Shown here piece by piece: positions 10,925-21,800 of a DNA stretch of 64,000 bases (within the stretch, counting starts at the first letter, position 1; each line of letters opens with the position of its first letter). A model generated the notes under the pieces. The model ran no database searches and had not been told where the DNA came from. It was given only the letters and a program-made list of their open reading frames with translations. The DNA is taken from assembly GCA_946811695.1 (NCBI GenBank), contig OX328124.1, forward strand, positions 90,308,696 to 90,372,695, in the 5' to 3' direction. This DNA comes from Gonocerus acuteangulatus (lineage: Eukaryota > Arthropoda > Insecta > Hemiptera > Coreidae). The translations under genes were made by a program, and so were the position numbers.

Positions 10925-11883
10925 TAAAAAATAAAGTCCGACTCGCAGGAACTGCATCATCTTAGCGCGGTTCCAGATCATATCCCTATTGTCATTTGAA
11001 AAGCTTAGAATAGTAACAGATAATATTTTCCTCGGCCTTTGTTCAAAGGGTTTTATGGCTTTACCTGGTCGGGTCCGCCAGACCCTAGAATCCTCTTCTG
11101 CCGATACTTCATTTCATACGTTTCAATGCATTGAAAAATATCAAAAATTTTCACATTTTCTTGTGTTCTTCTACTATAGTAATAATTCTACAAATAAAAT
11201 CAATTAATAAATAAAATAAAAAAAAACAACAGCATGAAGGCAATTGAAAATATTCAAAAGACGTCATCGAATCTCTTTCTCTTGGCAAGCTATATTTCTA
11301 ACAATGAATTGTTTTTCTAATTTTACCTAATCTGTTTTATTGTCAAATACATTATCCAACTATAAGCAATTCAAAAATAACAAGGAATAAAAACAAACAA
11401 AAAGAACCGTTCGAATAAACGAAATCAATTACTTCAAGGTTTAAGCACTTATTTCTCCGATTGACATCACCTAATCAAAAATTGTTTCAGAATCTTTTTT
11501 GTAGAGAATTTATAAAGCTTTCAAATTATGTCTATCCACTTATTACGATTTCCCAACCTGGTTCGAGATATTAATGAAATTATACGAAGTTCCCAAAACT
11601 TTTCATGTCAGTTCATAAAATATTTTATTCTAACCCTTCCTTCACTCCAAACGTAACCAAAAGTTTAACATGTTAGTTTTGATGAAATTCAAACATGCAA
11701 AAAAAGTTTCAACTGAATCCCATGATTCTAAGTACCCAAACCAAAAACGATATTCAACAACTATTTTTCCAATTTTCTCGAAAACGGTTAAAGCTAAACT
11801 TGACCTTTCAAATTGGACGACGGATTTTTCTACCAAATTTCATCAAAATCGGACCATTAGGGACGCCAGAAATCCGCGTACAG

Positions 11884-11937
<54 letters not shown>

Positions 11938-12603
11938 TGTTTCCTCCTTACAGTAGCCCTGCAAGAAGGGAGTTTATTTTTTTGTCTGGAAGTCTCATGC
12001 AATAAACAGCATACTAGTATCAGCTTAGACTCGGAGCAGAGCAGACCTTGTACCTCTCCCGGGGATTAGCAGTGCTTACTTCAACCCGTCTACTCTCACA
12101 GGGAGTACCTTAGCATTTAGTCTTTTATTTTTACTTATTTTTTTTTTTTTTTCTTTGTCTCTCTGAAAAGAAGACTTTTCGTTAGGGCGTTTATTTATAG
12201 ACTCTTATTATTATTTAAATAATCGTATAAATTTCAGCATCTAAAATTTCTAAAAATGGCGGAGAGTAATCCACCAGATCCTAAACCCCCAGACCCTCCA
12301 TTTAATTTTGAGGTTCCAAAGGGTAAATGGAGTAAAAAGTTTCTGATTATGAGCCTAGTGAAAAATAAGGACAATAAAACATTTCGGGACTTTAGCCCAT
12401 TTAAAATTTCACGTTTCATCAAGAGCTATGCTCCTCAAGCAAATAATTAATTTCTAAGATCGGGCGTAATTCTTCTTGAAATAAATCTCGAAAAAGATTA
12501 CATTAACTTAAAAAACATAAAAAGTTATGAAAATTTCTTAATTGCTTTTTCCCTTCATAGAACTTTAAATTATTCAAAAGGATTAATAACTTGCGAAGAG
12601 TTC

Positions 12604-13101
12604 ATGAATTGTTCGGAGACGGAATTGCGTGAGGAATTGGCTACGCAAAATGTCGTAAATGTCAAACGTATTTTCAAAACCGTTAATAAACAAAAAGTTT
12701 CCACCTCTAGTCTCATCTTAACTTTTCATAAAGCCGAGCTTCCAGAAAGGTTGTACCTTGATTTTATTAGTGTAAGGGTAATACCTTACATAAAACCACT
12801 TGTATGTTTCAAGTGTTATGATTATAGACACGGAATTAGAAGCTGTCGAAGTGAAGTTGACATATGTGGGAAATGTAGCCAACACCATGAAACAGCTGAG
12901 GAGAAAATCAGTTGCAATATCTTCAAATGCAAACATTGTAACGGTCCACACCCGGTCTGGTCAACTTCATGTCCAGTTTTCAAAAAGGAGAACAGGATCG
13001 AAGAAATAAGAATTTCTCAGAAACTTTCATATTCTCAGGCTGAAAAAGTACTTATGCCAAGTCCCTCTCCTCCAGACAATTCCACTGTCACTTATTCATA
13101 G
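12604..13101 (+). pseudogene. LINE ORF1 Gag-like protein fragment with zinc knuckles
   Basis: 165 codons. Central cysteine-rich part has three knuckle-like motifs starting CFKCYDYRH, CGKCSQHH and CKHCNGPHP, which in jockey-clade Gag proteins bind the element RNA. A stop at 13099-13101 separates it from further in-frame Gag-like sequence (13102-13344), followed by another frame rich in Ser/Pro/Lys. It is a decayed ORF1 rather than a host gene. Confidence 0.8.
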
Positions 13102-13914
13102 ATGGCGTCATCTCCGTCCGTAAAAAACACTCTCATAGAGCAGCTACAAAAACTCACTTCCATGGTAGATTTGTTAGCAAATAAGATTAACAAAATTGAA
13201 TCCCAAATGAATAGCACACAAAACGGCCATAAAGATAAACAAAATAAGCCGGTTACACCGATAGTAAAACAGAGTAACCAAGTTAGCCCAAAAATAAATA
13301 AAGACAAAAAAAATCCCTTCAGTGCTTCCGATCTCCGAGACTGAGATAACTCCCATTACCCCCTCTCCTAGCACCAGTAATAAATCTATTACCGTGAATC
13401 GAGTAGAGAAACGACCTTTATCTCGTTCTTCTAACTCGTCACAGTCCGATCTAGCTTTATCTCATCATGGAGGGTCTATACCTAAAGGACAAAGGCCACA
13501 AACTAAAAACCCAAGGAAAAATGTCTAGAATTAAGCAAGGTATACCGATTTACAGATACAAACAGAAAAATCATAACAATGAAGTATCATTACAAACACA
13601 CACATCAGATAATTATTACTCTTTCGTTCCATCATCAGTATCATATTATAATATTATAAGAATTACAAATGAAAACCATTTCATTAATTACTTTTATAAT
13701 TAATACTATGATAAAATATAATATAATTTTATCAGGGATAAAATATTATTCTTTTTCATTTACTAGTATAATTATTATAATATTTTCACACAGTTTATAT
13801 AATGTTTTACTTTACTTATTATGTATATTAGTTTGTACATATATACGTCAACAGGCTGCCAATATAAAAATTCTTGCAATAGAGTATCATTATTTATTTT
13901 AATTTTTCTTTTTT

Positions 13915-14376
13915 ATGGACAACTTTACAATTATGCAGTGGAACATTAATGGTATACTCTTCCATAAACCTGACCTTATGACGTTATTACAGAATACCAA
14001 TGCTCATGTCATTTGCATCCAAGAAAGTAGGTTAAAAGATACTGATAATTTTTATGTGAATGGTTTCCAGTTATTTCGAAGAGATCACCTCGAGGGGCGC
14101 ATAGCCAGCGGGGGCGTTTGTATACTCGTACGGAAAGATATTCCTGTGTATAGTATTAATCTTAATACCGAATTACAAGCCATAGCTGTCCGCATACTTA
14201 GCCCAATAGAACTCTCAATATGCTCTATTTACTTGCCACCAAACAAACCGTTCTCAGAACAGCAACTTCTTCACCTTATTTCTCAGCTGTCATCTCCACT
14301 AATGCTGTTAGGGCATTATAACAGCCATAATCCCCTTTGGTTTTCTACTAATACTGACTCTAGAGGTAGGATTCCA

Positions 14377-14378
<2 letters not shown>
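13915..14378 (+). pseudogene. LINE ORF2 endonuclease domain, truncated at the (TA)n tract
   Basis: Starts MDNFTIMQWNINGI, then CIQESRL and SGGVCILVRKDI: the order of conserved blocks in AP-type endonucleases of LINEs. The catalytic block that normally reads GDFNSHNPLW is GHYNSHNPLW here, losing the usual Asp. The frame runs into the TA tract after TDSRGRIPG, so downstream IYIY codons and the family-A tail are not LINE protein. Confidence 0.87.

Positions 14379-14434
<56 letters not shown>
14379..14434. repeat. (TA)n microsatellite, about 56 bp
   Basis: Pure TA run joining the broken LINE endonuclease frame to the right half of a family-A repeat. Confidence 0.95.
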
Positions 14435-14437
<3 letters not shown>

Positions 14438-14575
14438 AATTTGAACCACCGTTATTTTCGGTTTCTAGGGGTTCTGAAACGCGAAATTTTCTAGTCGGCA
14501 CTTCCGGATTGTTTCATTGTATCAACCTTATAAGCGGGGTTCCTCTCTATGGGGGAGGGAGGAAACGCGCTAAAA

Positions 14576-14890
14576 CAAAGAAAGGGTCATAAAAGAAACA
14601 GACTTTGAATAGATAAGAACGGTCAAGTGAGTGTAGGCACTAGGGACAAAAATAAAGACAAAATGTTGAAATGGCTGAAAAAAAGGCAGAAATAGTTAGA
14701 TTTAAGTTAAAAAAAAATAAACTAAAGTTAAAAAAAATATATAATATTAGTTTTTTTTAAAAATAAAGTCAATTGGTTTAAATCAATATTTTTGTATGAA
14801 ATAAATTGATTTAAATTAATGATTTTTTAAAAAAATCAAATGATTTTAATCGTTGACACCCTGATTATCACTCAAATAGTTGGTTTCTAT
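14576..14890. other. AT-rich spacer
   Basis: Low-complexity A/T-rich sequence with an AAATCAATTTATTT-like self-complementary patch near 14780-14840. No gene. Confidence 0.4.
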
Positions 14891-14899
14891 CCTATCGTC

Positions 14900-15673
14900 T
14901 TATGAAGGATCATTACTACTTGAATCATTAGTCAAAATATCAGTCTTGTCATTTTCCAAAATATCCTCTTCAAAATTTGAGGACTTAATAACTTCATCAT
15001 TCTGGGCAACACCAGAACTTAAATCAGCGCCAAAGATGGTTTCTTCAAGTCGTGCAGAACTCATTAAAGTTTCAATCGAAGTCTCTTCAATGATTTCATT
15101 TTCTTCAGCAACTTGTCCTTCCTGTGTGGTGACTTCTACAGATTCAGTCCTAACTTCGTTTAAAATCCTCACAGAATGAATATCCTCAACATGATTTATA
15201 TCTTCAGAAGACAAGACTCCATCTTTAAATTCCAAATCATTGTGATATTGAACATAGAAATTTGATAACCCCTTTTTTACACGCCCAACGTATTGATGAG
15301 CAAATCTAAGATGCCTATTATGAAGAGACTCCTTTTTGCACAAATAAACTGCAGCTTGCTCGTAATTAATATTAAAATTTAATTCAAATATTTTATTTTT
15401 TAATGTGGCCTCCGCAACTGTTTTGCCATTTTTAACAAGTTGGCAAGTGTCACCTTTGCCTATCATCGAGTAGTCCTTTGACATGGCCTGTGTCAGAGAA
15501 AATAAGTTTATTTTCAAGTCTGGAACAAGCAAAACATCCTTTAGAATGCTAGGTATTTCCTTTCCATCAACAATAGCAGTTATATCAATGTCCCCTATAC
15601 CTGTTGCCTCTAATAAACTACCATCACCTATTTTTACAAACTTTTTGCATGGCTTCAAATCCACAAAATATTC
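14900..15673 (-). pseudogene. Copia protease C-terminal half, pre-integrase block and acidic tail
   Basis: After the MITE the frame continues from the protease into NLFSLTQAMSKDYSM and then LHNRHLRFAHQYVGRVKKGL, matching the GAG-pre-integrase block. It then passes straight into a long Glu/Asp/Ser-rich stretch of the sort that lies between integrase and reverse transcriptase in copia Pol. This implies an internal deletion of the integrase core. The frame ends at a stop near 14900. Confidence 0.8.
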
Positions 15674-16224
15674 GGTAAAACTGAAGGAGAGTGTCCTCAG
15701 CACCGATTTCCTTCAAAGTTTGCACTATAACGTATTTTGATGCACTAAACACGAATCCGTTGAAAAAAAAAGTTGCTCGCAACTAGGAAAGAAGTTATTT
15801 AAAAAAAAAGTTCACTGTTATGAAGGTTAGGGAAGACTGCCTTGGACGACTTTTGGGCCATAGAATTCTTTTCATTTCTGCGAGTTGGATTGACTAGGGG
15901 TTTTGATATTTTCTTGAGCGAGCGGAAACGCATAGCACGTATGCCCAAAAGCGACAGTTTACGACCAAGTCAGCTACCACAGGTGAGTCTAAATTTCAAT
16001 TACACTTCGTCATTAAGGACTATTGCGCAGGTGCGTGTTTACATATAAGCTGTTTACCCCGTCTTTTATAACCTCCATAACATTGAACTTTAGTGCTTAA
16101 TAACTTCTTTCCTAGTTGCGAGCAACTTTTTTTTTCAACGGATTCGTGTTTAGTGCATCAAAATACGTTATAGTGCAAATTTTGAAAAAAATCGGTGCTG
16201 AGGACACTCTCCTTCAGTATTACC
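15674..16224. mobile_element. hAT-like MITE (GGTAAA-TGAAGGAG family), copy 1, 551 bp
   Basis: Inverted termini of about 120 bp start GGTAAAACTGAAGGAG and end CTCCTTCAGTATTACC. Perfect 8-bp target duplication AAATATTC at 15666-15673 and 16225-16232. The insertion interrupts the copia protease just after the active-site block, so it is younger than the copia element. A 68-codon frame inside (15842-16048) recurs in the other copies but resembles nothing I know. Confidence 0.92.
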
Positions 16225-17117
16225 AAATATTCTTTTAGAGGGCACATATGTTCTGTCGCACCACTGTCCAAATAAAACTTGTTAATGTTCTGAGCCTCGC
16301 CTACATAAGCCATACTTATGAACGCATTTTTCCATTGACTATGGTTGCCACTATTTTTATCCTTATTTATAAACAATTTGCAATTTCTTTTAATATGTCC
16401 AGGCTTCGAACAAAAATGGCAGATCATTTTTGATGAATTATAATTACAATTTTTATTTTTCAAAAAACATTTCTCAGTGATATGATTGTTTTTATTACAA
16501 ATTGAGCATTTCTTAGCTTGTTTATATGAGAAAAGTGCAATATTATCATCTGGTCCCTTCGACTTTTGCCTAGTTTCTTCCACTATTAGTCTAGAAGTCA
16601 ACTCATTTATTGTCTGCCGAGATGGGTCAACAGATTCCCAAGACGATATGAAATATGAGAACTGTGGTGGCAACGATAATAAAATTTTGGTCATAGTTTG
16701 ACTATCAGAAATTGTTTCGCCCAATTGTTTTAATTTACATATGAGATCTAAAATGGAAGATATATGATTGGCAATACCCTTATTTTCATATTGAAAATTG
16801 TAAAACTTTTCTAGCAGCAAATGCACACTTGTTCCTGATTTTTGTTCATAAATAGCCAGTAGCTTATTCCACATTTCAGAAGAATTATTGCATGTTAAAA
16901 TGTGTATCATGGGTTCCTCTTCCATTCGACTCACTAATAATTTTTTTGCCTTACAATCATTCTTAATCCATTCATTAAGAGCATTACCTTCTTTAGGTTT
17001 TGGTTTGGCTTCAAATAATATCTCTTGTAGACCTTTTGCTTCAGCTGCAATCTTTATCATGAATTTCCAGATGTTCCAGTTTTCACTGCCTTTCAACTTT
17101 GCAATTTGCTGTTCCAT
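16225..17117 (-). pseudogene. Copia Gag with zinc knuckle, and protease N-terminal part
   Basis: About 297 codons before the MITE. The N-terminal half is the UBN2-like Gag helical region (GSENWNIWKF, NCKAKK-type blocks). A CCHC knuckle CHFCSKPGHIKRNC follows, preceded by CSICNKNNHITEKC. It ends with the aspartic protease active site LDSGATEHMC. The frame is open up to the MITE insertion. Belongs to the element, not the host. Confidence 0.88.
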
Positions 17118-17234
17118 TGTACGAACTAAATATAACTATCTGAAATTCCTAAAAAAAAACACAACACTCCCGGTATACTAAACAACAGTTTCCTTTCTTT
17201 AGAATTAAACTTTCACTGTTCTGGGCCCATAACC

Positions 17235-17407
17235 TGTTCGGTAAAGTGGAAGCAACAGAGAACTATTTCAGTTCTTAATAAACACACTTTATTAAATCAC
17301 GAATAAAGTAATACAAAGGAAACTTATTCTATCACCGACACGGGAGAAAGCAACAACCTCAATGGCGTCGGAGCTTGTTTGTTTGTTTACAAGCGTCAGT
17401 ACAGACA
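17235..17407 (-). repeat. Candidate copia LTR (about 173 bp)
   Basis: Bounded by TG...CA on the minus strand and directly followed by the GGTTATGGGCCCAG primer-site-like block. It contains AATAAAG-like polyadenylation sequence. No second LTR is visible downstream, so the boundaries rest on the TG/CA rule and position only. Confidence 0.5.
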
Positions 17408-17640
17408 GTGTTGCCAATATAAATATACACAAATTTTATTGTAATCCAAAATATCTTATAATAGGTCTTTATAAGGAAATAATATCACAAACATATCATA
17501 AAATTTAATGTAATATAAAAAGCAATTAAACTATTCAACTTCTTTTTTTAACATTATGAATATAACTAGTAAAAAAAAATTGAAAAATAGATAAAAAATG
17601 CTGGTAGGTTTTATGTAACATGAAATAAAATAATTAATCT

Positions 17641-18100
17641 ACATTTCATCAAATTCCAGGATGTAACACGCAGGAAAAACAAATTCATCAGACTTGTCAC
17701 TTTCAGGGATATGTTCACATCCTTTTAAACATAATGGGCAATCAAAATAAATTCCCTTTACAATACTGCCACATTTGAAACATGAAGTTAGTTCTTTTTG
17801 GATTCTCAATTTCCCTTTTACGAATTTTACTATTGTTCTCCCGCTCCAACCTTTTTGCTTCCTTTTTTTCTGAAATTTTTCTGTTTTCTTCTATATTGGC
17901 CTCCAGCATTAGTTTCCATCGTATACTCGTGACGAATGACATGTGATGTGACAAATGAATAATTTGAATGTTTCTTTTCGGAGATTCTGGCCAGTGTAAC
18001 ATATAAGCCAAGAGCAGACTTTCGTGCCCAGATGGACCAAACTGATTCCCTTTGGACATCCAGGAGGTGTTGTATATATCGCTAATTGCTGCATACAAAT
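17641..18100 (-). pseudogene. Coding-like fragment with C-terminal zinc ribbon, frames do not join
   Basis: A possible splice acceptor (ATTTGTATGCAG) is followed by an open frame with ISDIYNTSWMSKGNQFGPSG and a Lys/Glu-rich helix (EENRKISEKKEAKRLERE), ending at 17742. In a different frame just downstream lies CFKCGSIVKG-IYFDCPLC, a CxxC...CxxC pair, running to a stop near 17647. The two halves look like one protein broken by a frameshift or an assembly error. It lies past the stop codon of the Tudor gene and cannot be spliced to it in frame. I do not recognise the family. Confidence 0.4.
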
Positions 18101-18810
18101 GATAATAACATTCAACAATTAATTAATCTATTATGTCATTATAAAATGTATTTGTATTATTAGGAATAGTTAATCCTTAGAGATATAATAGGTTTAAACA
18201 TTTTTCATTTTTAGAACAAAACAATTTATTTACAGAATGGAAACCCATTTTTCAGCATAATAGGACCAATTAAATCTTAATCTATAAGTATCTGTTAAAA
18301 ATAAATTATAATTAAATAGAAACATAACAGGGAGCAATAAATTTTACAATGATCACAGAAAATTGACTACCTTTTTTATACTAACAAAATTAAATATTAA
18401 TTCTTTAAATATCTAAAGAAAACAATATGATTATTTATTTAATGAAAATTACAAAAACATATATACTGTGGGATAAAGAAATATTATTGGCTAAACTAAG
18501 TTAAAAAAAAAAATTTATATTTCCTGCCCCTATAAATTTATATTAATCTTAAATTTAAATAATACACATTATTAATTAATAACTAGACATGTATAATTAG
18601 TTATGAGTTAATGGTAGTTGGCAGGAAAGTTAAAATTAATGCTATAGTTTGAACTACAAACAAGGAAACAAACCAAGCAATCATTTAATATATTAACTGA
18701 TTCACTCCTAGTTTTTCTTTTCATATTATTATTAAAATACCACATTTAAAATAGAATCAAGTCAAAAAAAAAAAAAAAAAGAAAGAAAGAAATATTCACA
18801 TTTCTTGAAA

Positions 18811-21800
18811 TCATCGTTGAAATATAGAACAATAACCATTTTTAACCATAACTTCATTCAAGTTGAGTCCACTCGAATAGGCTATAACTTCTATTCTAGT
18901 ATCATGAACATCACTGAAACAATGAAAACAAACTTAATTAAAAATAATTAAACAAACCTGTGCAAGAAAATAATCAAGGATATGAACAACATTCTACAGG
19001 TAGGTACTACATAGAAAAGGAATATACAGTAAACTTCCTCTAATCCGGCATCCTATGGTCCGGCGCGGCAGGGGTGTCAAGGCCAAACATGAAAAGTGCG
19101 CCTCTTCAGTTTTTATGCATCAATTCCGCGATATACCCAACCCAACAAACCCATGTTTGATGGATATTGAACAAAACAAACACTTTCGAAATTTTAAGGA
19201 CTTATTTCTCCGATTGACGGTGCCACATCGAAAATTGCTTCAGAACCGTTTTAGTAGAGAATTTTGTAAGTTTTCGAATGGTCACTTTCCACATATCACG
19301 ATTTTCTAACCATTTTCGAGATATATACGAAGATCCCATAATAATACAAGTCTTTCAATAAAATATTTTTTTTCGAATACTTCCTCAACTTCAAATGTAA
19401 CCAATATTTAAACATCTTAGTTTACATGAATTTCAAACTTGTAGAAAATATTTCAATTGAATCACACAATTCTAAGTACCCAAACCGAAAATGAGTTACA
19501 AAAACATGTTTTCCACTTTTCTCATAAACGGTTACAGATATCACCTTAATAATTTTCATTTCTTCGGTTTCATGCATTATCTTACATTAAGGAACCTATA
19601 AAACGAGTACCTGCAATTATATGAAATGGAAAATGTAAGCATTATGATTTTTTTCGAGTGCATTTCGTCCCAAAATCCATGTTCTGGTGGACAGATTCTG
19701 CTGGTTAACAAACTTGACCTTTAAATTTACACAAAAGAGTTTCGTACCAACCACCAGCGCAAATCTCGAGAGCAGCTGAACCGATTTCGCTAATTATTTT
19801 TTTATAATATTCCTTGAAGTACGATGATGGTTCTTACGGAGAGAAAAATTAAAAAAATTGCCTGAAAAAGTCTTTTCTACATTCACAAGACTTTTCTATA
19901 TTCCCATCAGGAGATTTTCGCCAAACATTGCCAGTGGTTCCACGTTCAACGCAAGCTGGTGAACCGAATGCATGTTTAAAGTCCTCCAATTTGTGGAGGA
20001 TATTACATTTAAGCAAGAATAGATGTGTCATGTTGCAAAATGATCAATCTGGATACATATTCTCTAAACAACTCATTGATATTGGTAATGGCAAATTTTG
20101 TATAGACGTGCTGACTGGCTGCATCACCAGCCAGTTTTTGTCAGTTAACGCAATCATAAGCTGAACCCATTCAAAAAGTGTTACAAAATGTTGCTCAAAA
20201 TTACTTATTCCATGATTGGTTGAGCGAATGGGCTATACTGGCTGCCATAAACACTGATGTAAATGCATTAAATTTTAAAATGCAAGATGACATTCCTGGC
20301 GAAATGAGGACATATAAATCAGTTGATACGGCAACTAATGAAAATGTTGTCGTGAACTATCCACTGGAATTTTTAAACTCGCTTCATTTGCAAGGATTGC
20401 CGCCTCACAATCTTCAATTAGAGGTTGGCTCTGTAGTTATAATGTTGCGAAATATTAACCAACCCCAACTTTGTAACAGCACACAATTAGCGATAAAAAA
20501 ATTACTGAATAACGTAATAGAAGCAATCATATTGAAAGGAAAGTATAAAGGAGAAAACGTTTTGATACCCCGCATCCCAATGATTCCGACTGACGTACCA
20601 TTCGAGTTTAAACGACTACAGTTTCCAGTACGGCTTGCTTTTGCTATGACTATAAATAAATCCTAGGAGCAGTCATTACGTGTTTGTGGTATTAATCTAG
20701 GAAACCCATGTTTCTCGCATGGTCAATTGTATGTTGCCTATTCCCGTATTGGAAAACCATCTGCTCTGTTTGTTTACGTGCCAGGTGTTCAAACAAAAAA
20801 TATCGTGTACCATAAAGTACTACAATAAAAATGAAACTTAATTTAGAATAAGTAAAAATAAAATGAAATATAATAAGTAGGTATCATAATAAGTAGAGCC
20901 TGGAAGTTAGGCAAAATGCCTTTTTTATCTGAATGGTTTTATTGAAGAATCATCTAGAAATAAATATGTTTTTGTGCATTTAGGAAGTGTAGAGACAATT
21001 TTTATTTTGCCTTTTTTGGCTTCCGTTGCCTATTTTAAGATTTAAAGCCTTTTTTGGTTGTATGCAATTTTTTTGTCTGCGATTTAAACATTTTAAAAAG
21101 CACATAATGAATTTCCCTTCATCGAAGACAAAGAAGGTTGCACAAATTAAATTACATATTGCCATAACAAATATCTATTCGAAAGCTTATTTTCCCAACC
21201 CATGGATTGACCCTCTGTAAAATAACAGAACCTTCCTTAGTAGAAAGGAAGGCACAAGCATAATGAATACCAGGATAGAGAGAGGATGAGAGAAGTACTT
21301 CTCCTTCCTCACACCCCTTTTGCTGTGACAATGCGTAATTACCTGGTATTCCGGATTTCGAAATGATAAGATAATGCAGAGGAAGTTTTTCCATGTTGAA
21401 AAAAAATTTTCTGAGAAGGTCTTAGACAGTTGATACTTTGAAAAAGCATTTTGTTGTTGCTTGTAACAAGGGAAAGTAAGAGAAAATACACTAATTCTGT
21501 GATAAATTGGTAATAAAGAAATGAAAGAGTATTTAGAATACATATTTTCATTAATAATGAATGAGATTCCTCTTTGCCTTCACTCCTAATAAATGCCTAT
21601 TTTAATTACAGTACTGCCTATTTTCAGTATTTTAAGTGCCTTTTTGCCTGCCTATTTTAACCAAAAATAAATGCCTAACTTCCTGGCTCTAATAATAAGA
21701 AATCTAAAATTGTAATTTTCATTGTGATTTTTAGTGACTATTAAAAGAATTTTAAGTGTTTTATAATTTTTATTTTTGGCATAATGTAATTGTTGACTTA

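Larger units (their letters stand above)
11933..14378 (+). mobile_element. Non-LTR retrotransposon, 5' half (5' UTR, ORF1, start of ORF2)
   Basis: A jockey/R1/I-type LINE, cut off in ORF2. The 5' region runs from the TA tract to about 12250. ORF1 is recognisable but broken: a short first frame at 12256-12450, then 12604-13101 with Cys-His knuckles (CFKCYDYRH, CGKCSQHH, CKHCNGPH), typical of jockey-like Gag proteins, then low-complexity frames to about 13530. ORF2 begins at 13915 with an AP-endonuclease domain. No reverse transcriptase is present on this copy. Confidence 0.85.
10925..14575 (+). repeat. Family-A repeat, copy 2, with a LINE fragment inside its (TA)n tract
   Basis: Left part 10925-11888 (AGTCCGACTCGCAGGAACTG ... 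CAGACAAATATATA), TA tract 11889-11932, LINE 11933-14378, TA tract 14379-14434, right part 14435-14575 (AAATTTGAACCACCG ... ACGCGCTAAAAC). Both halves keep the order and orientation of an intact copy, so the LINE piece was inserted into, or joined at, the TA tract. Confidence 0.75.
14900..17407 (-). mobile_element. Decayed Ty1/copia-type LTR retrotransposon
   Basis: Minus-strand order: candidate 5' LTR 17407-17235 (TGTCTGTACTG ... ACCGAACA), then GGTTATGGGCCCAG, a primer-binding-site-like block of the kind found in insect copia elements, then Gag (ATG at 17117), protease and pre-integrase region, ending in an acidic tail at 14900. Integrase core, reverse transcriptase, RNase H and the 3' LTR are missing, so it is a deletion derivative. 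A hAT-like MITE (15674-16224) splits it at the protease. Confidence 0.85.

Noticed and set aside
18811..18913. Extension of the Tudor gene into the 17.6-18.1 kb fragment
   Set aside because: Exon 11 ends with an in-frame TGA and no donor precedes it; splicing exon 10 directly to the 18.1-kb acceptor gives an immediate stop.
20980..21543. Several ORFs of 60-118 codons inside the hAT-type element
   Set aside because: None shows a hAT dimerisation or DDE region; the element is non-autonomous and AT-rich.
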